Positions 60,701 to 64,000 of a DNA stretch of 64,000 nt are shown here, piece after piece; the first letter of the stretch is position 1; every line of letters begins with the position of its first letter. Origin of the DNA: Mesocentrotus franciscanus (taxonomy: Eukaryota > Echinodermata > Echinoidea > Camarodonta > Strongylocentrotidae); the NCBI GenBank assembly GCA_037976565.1, contig CP137669.1:40388912-40452911 (forward strand), given 5' to 3'. The position numbers and the translations under genes are program-made. A model generated the notes under the pieces. That model was not told where the DNA came from, made no database searches, and saw only the letters and a list, made by a program, of their open reading frames with translations.

Positions 60701-63700
60701 TCATATCCATAATTATAAAGGTATTTTCTGCGTCATCGGGCGAACGAAAATGCGAGATAAACCACCCAGACGATGTTTTAGATGCGGTGTATCTTTGCAA
60801 CGGTTTAATCGTGGCAACGACCGGATTTGAAGTTCAGGTTTCTAACAGCAGCGGACGTCGACTCTGCCTATGGTCGGGTAATACCGAGAATGAGTTCTTC
60901 GAGAAACTGAGCTGCTGTACCGGATCAGAGGGACACCTCATTGCTGTTACCGGTCGAACAGGAACAATCACAGTAAACAATAGGGAATTAAAATTTCGCA
61001 AGATTACAATCAACTATAATAATTTTAGAGTTGGATTATCAAAGATAAACATAATCATCCGTTCTGCAATTGGACGTGTGGAATATGTTAACATTGCGCC
61101 ACGTGAATAAAAATTTACATGTAAAAGTGCCTAGTATACTGATGTTCCCTCCATGATTTCCGGCGTATTGTAGGGTACATTATGTTCAAGTAAATCTAAA
61201 GCTGCCATATGGGCTCAGCATACCATATAGAGAGGTTCGTACAAATCCGTGCACAAGCGGCTAATTTATTGTATCTAACATGATAAATACGTGTTTGCCG
61301 CACGAGGGAATTCATATCTTGGCCGGGATGTATTTTTTCTTCTCTCTCTCTCTCGTCTCTTTGATATTAGTGTAATAGTAATAATAGAGTTCTATTTACC
61401 CATGGTACCCTCATAAGCGTTTTTTCTGCCCCAGCAATTGATGGGTACCCATTTAAACCTGGGTGGGGTTGGCAAATGTAGATTAATGCATTGCCATCGG
61501 AAAATAGTACCAGGCACCGATTCGAACCCTGAACCCTAGTATTAAGAGTAATATTCCACCTAAGGAAGAAGATCTTGAAAGCAAAAAAAAAAGAATTATT
61601 AGCATCATGTTTTTCATACTTCAAAGAGTACAGTAATCTGACGATAATCAGTTTGAGCCTTACCACAACAAATGGCTAATTAATAGCCTGCTTTGTTTTC
61701 TCCATTACTGCCATACGAAATATACAACCAATCTTAGTTTTTATTTTACATTACCACTTCATGACGAACTGTTTTGTATTCATTTTTTTCTTTCACCTTA
61801 CAGGTTTTGAGACTGGGGACGACGTTTCTGATTTCGCGGAATCTGTCGCTATTTTGTAGCCTCAGAACTGGGGACGTGTTTCGTGATATCAATTATACTT
61901 CCATTTCATCACTCAAAGGAGAGAAAGGCAATAAAGAACGTATCTTCCTCACTACGACACATGGATGTGGACTTATACTGGTAACACTGTTTGTTCTCAA
62001 CCATCACATAATATTGTATTGAGTACACGATTTTTCGATTTTTCCACCGGGGGTGCCGAAAATTTCGCAACGACTCAGCCAGTCGCTGAATAAGCAGGGG
62101 TAAGAGCACATTATTATTTTTTTTTGGTCCAGTTTTTGAGGAAAAATTTCGCAACGACTAAGCTGGCCGCTGAAGATTTTGTGAAAGAAATTATTTAAAA
62201 AAATAAAATTTGTGGCTGTCGGCTGTGTGACAATTTCGTAAACGACGCATAATGATATACATTAAATATCATACAAAAACAAATGCAGGGGGTGCTGCGC
62301 GCCCCCTGAAAAATTTCCGGGGCTGCTTCAGCACCCCCAGCACCCCCGCTTCCCAGGGCCATGTACACATAGACATATCGATGAATTTGATAAAATTGTA
62401 ATGGAATGTTCGTAACGAGATGTATGCTAGGCTTTCTTTATGAAAGTGCATTTGTAAATCCCTTACAGCAACGTCAACATCATTTGCTATGAGGCAATGC
62501 TCTAGCTAACACAACATTTGAGAGACTACTATTTTCTCTCTTGAAGGTGTGGAAGATATTAAAACAAGATCCACCTGTCACTTTGAACCACGCCGTTTGG
62601 GATGCATCCTTCAGCCACAGCGGAGAACTCAATTGTCTTGTTGCTACGGAGTGTCCTGACTCCAAACAGATAATGGTAAACTAACCATGGGTGTATCATT
62701 TATTAGCTTCAAACATGAAGCCCTTAACTGATTTCCCTATGGTCACCTCTCCTACCCTTCATTAATTCTTTTTTTCTATTTTTAGGACTACATTCTATCG
62801 CATCAATGTACATGTTCATCAACTATGGAGTATAAATAAACATAATTTTCATGTAATCATTTCATATTTCCCGTTTCTTCATACTTCGAGCGGATACTTG
62901 TGTCATTAAAACTGATCATTAATGTTCCGATTAGTCCACATTTTGAACCAGTTTTAAAAGATTATTAAGTGTTTTGAAGCGGTGGCTACTACCATTGTTA
63001 ACATGAGCTGAATAAGTATTGTGGTGATACATACATTGTTATAGTACTTTCTACGGATACTATATACTCCAAGTCATATCTGACGGCTAAAATACTCCAC
63101 CTACAAGAATTTTAGTTCTTTATCCCTGAGTTATCCAATAAAAACACATCTTTTCTTTTTTTAAATTCAAGATGGTGACTTACTCGGACGAGAGAAACTG
63201 CTTCAGTTCCTGTACCAAAGTACTGAAGGTAGGCGAGGGAGTTGATATCTATGCTGTTGATATTAACAAGGTCTCGGGGCAAGCCGGTGTGTATACAGAC
63301 GAAGGCATACAAGTAAGTAATGTAGATTATCAACAAGTTCAATAATATCTAATACGACCAAAATACTGAAGAAAAGGCTGAAAGCTAATACGGGGTATTG
63401 TGTGTTACTGTTTATTATTTATACATGAACAGTGATTTCGTGATAAAAGCATGACTTATTTCAACTTTTCATGGAAGGAAAAGATATAATGTATTAGGGG
63501 CGTATGGGGCCATGGCTCATAATTTATGCATGGTGATAAAGTGATGACAGTCCAATGCATTTAATGACGACTCATACAGTTTCATATATATTACCTATTA
63601 TTCTTTCACGAATTCCCTCTGTGATCAAATTTGCTTTTGCAAAACCTTTCAACATCTTTAACCTTAATCAGGTTGTAAAACTTCCAAAACCGGGCAAAAA

Positions 63701-63827
63701 TCGTAGCAAATCGACGAATGAATGTCAAGTCTTTGAGACGTCGGAAAACAACCTTTTACTAGCTCGAATCATTGGCAATAAGCAAGAACTTCTTACGGTT
63801 TCTACTGGCTCAGGGATAAGCATTGAG
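51783..63827 (+). CDS. APAF1-like protein: death domain, NB-ARC, WD40 (continues past window)
   Basis: Exons: 51783-52089, 53069-53275, 53960-54134, 54941-55053, 55411-55781, [one short exon unlocated], 57163-57311, 57802-57971, 58610-58733, 59671-59946, 60171-60296, 60721-60972, 61804-61980, 62547-62675, 63172-63312 and 63672-63827. The protein is a cytosolic STAND ATPase that would assemble an apoptosome-like platform. Order: a death domain (residues ~12-95, YRPLGGRLGFNETRLSQIER, MLTEWKRREG); NB-ARC with P-loop GMGGMGKT (~150-157), Walker B LLVLDDIW, sensor LITTRD, and GSPLVISIVGALLRDFPDRW as in human APAF1; winged-helix piece VYWIHDLLHDHL; the pre-WD segment; and then WD repeats (SVSPDGALLATSCTADRCINVWN). 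From 58733 on all exon ends are phase 0. The intron after 55053 starts GC. The exon 2 donor is weak (GTTGGT). Vertebrate APAF1 has a CARD at this N-terminus. The ATG choice rests on the protein alignment; the frame is open for ~20 codons upstream. Confidence 0.92.
52398..52514. mobile_element. MITE family D, copy 2, in APAF1-like intron 1
   Basis: The ends GGCTTGTTCAGATATG and CATATCTAAACGAGCC are 16-bp inverted repeats with two mismatches. The interior has ACCGCCGAAAAACAGCCGCC and TTACGTCAT, also found in the copy at 21020-21205. It is 117 bp with no ORF. Confidence 0.8.
54205..54505 (+). repeat. tRNA-derived SINE, family 1, copy 2 (plus)
   Basis: GTGGTCTAGTGGATACGTC, then GCGGTTCAAGTCCCG (B-box), CCTTTGGCAAGACGCTTATC, a GGTAAATGGGTATCTG block, and a 3' part ending GACCCACTGTTATTATCATT. 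It lies in the intron between the exons ending 54134 and starting 54941. Frames running into it from the exon are artefacts. Confidence 0.85.
56175..56961. mobile_element. Non-autonomous hAT element (787 bp) in APAF1-like intron
   Basis: The left end CAGCGTTTTTTAACC and right end GGTTTAAAAACGCTG are inverted repeats of the hAT/Charlie type. Flanking octamers are CAATAAAG (56167-56174) and CAATAAAA (56962-56969), a 7-of-8 target-site duplication. Sub-terminal GGCACCC/GGGTGCC text is also typical. The interior has repeats of a GCGAGCGAG...GAGCGAGC phrase and GGCACC blocks but no transposase. It lies in the intron where one short NB-ARC exon could not be located. Confidence 0.85.
58003..58207 (+). 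repeat. tRNA-derived SINE, family 1, copy 3 (plus)
   Basis: TAGTGGTCCATTCCCTTGAC, GGGTTCAAATTCC (B-box), ATTTGCCAAGACAATAATCC, CAGGTGTAAATGGGTACCTGG and an (ATT)n-like end, in the family order. It is more diverged than copy 2. It starts 30 bp after the exon ending at 57971. Confidence 0.85.
58940..59340. repeat. GT-rich low-complexity tract in APAF1-like intron
   Basis: (GT)n at 58950-58968, then a GTGTTGTGTTTGGAGTGT-type G/T-rich stretch and GGTGGGAGGGGGGCGGGGGG at about 59251-59271. The Cys/Val-rich frame here is spurious. The G-run cluster could form a quadruplex. Confidence 0.7.
61373..61560 (-). repeat. tRNA-derived SINE, family 1, copy 4 (minus)
   Basis: On the minus strand: GGTTCGAATCGG (B-box-like), CTGGTACTATTTTCCGATGG, TGCATTAATCTACATTTGCC, AGGTTTAAATGGGTACCCAT and GCTGGGGCAGAAAAAACGC, the family 1 order. 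The (TTA)n-like tail is at 61373-61386 on the plus strand. Confidence 0.8.
62040..62345. repeat. Degenerate repeat with AATTTCGCAACGACT duplication and CACCCCC end
   Basis: AATTTCGCAACGACTCAGCC (62061) and AATTTCGCAACGACTAAGCT (62146) are direct copies about 85 bp apart. AGCACCCCCAGCACCCCCGC follows at 62331. It fills most of the intron between the exons ending 61980 and starting 62547. Confidence 0.6.
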
Positions 63828-64000
63828 GTAAGGACTGTATTCCTTAATCCCCATGTAATTTCAAGAGAAAACACCAATGGCCCGTAATGTTGATTGTTTC
63901 ATCTCTTACAACAATCGTTTTTAAGAAGAATGATGTTATAGAGGATCTTTATACTTGTCTCATAATATACACTCATCAATATATTTTAACCTTTTGTATC

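Noticed and set aside
60973..61110. Extension of the WD-repeat exon to 61110
   Set aside because: After GTIT the sequence NNRELKFRKI is not WD-like; a GTAAAC donor at 60973 joins in phase to VLRLGTT at 61804.

Overview
The window is animal nuclear DNA: AT-rich, intron-rich, and dense in tRNA-derived SINEs, non-LTR retrotransposon remnants, foldback elements and microsatellites. Its best-defined gene products (an APAF1-like protein with a death domain, a CYP46A-like cytochrome P450, a nicotinic-type Cys-loop subunit) and its repeat types fit an invertebrate deuterostome. An echinoderm, perhaps a sea urchin, is the best guess, but this is inference from gene content and repeat style.

Layout. 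About 1-27900 is gene-poor. It holds one small GC-rich reading frame with an N-myristoylation-like start (8233-8385, minus), a fragmented L1/Tx1-like LINE (16290-19735), an RTE-type LINE 3' end with an (ATT)n tail (20265-20725), a 1-kb TAC-triplet tract (25470-26510), and several elements built as a short tandem array between inverted repeats. 28090-35805 (plus) is a Cys-loop receptor subunit, complete from the ligand-binding domain to TM4 except for its signal-peptide exon. 38112-45952 (minus) is a CYP46A-like P450 with ten exons joined in phase; its N-terminal exons are not found. The two genes are convergent. From 51783 to the right edge (plus) runs a death domain - NB-ARC - WD40 gene of the APAF1 family, divergent from the P450 and continuing beyond the window. 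A young RTE insertion with a 37-bp target-site duplication lies between the P450 and the APAF1-like gene.

Function. The three main genes look unrelated: a membrane ion channel, an ER-type sterol/lipid hydroxylase and a cytosolic apoptosome-type scaffold. The most interesting items are the death domain where vertebrate APAF1 has a CARD, the loss of the vicinal cysteine pair in the nicotinic-like subunit, the tandem amplification of the last P450 coding segment downstream of its stop codon, and a family of GGACAACTACCCC minisatellites that share one boundary motif at three loci. Exon borders were placed by eye from GT/AG (one GC/AG) sites, phase and family alignment from memory; no search was run.
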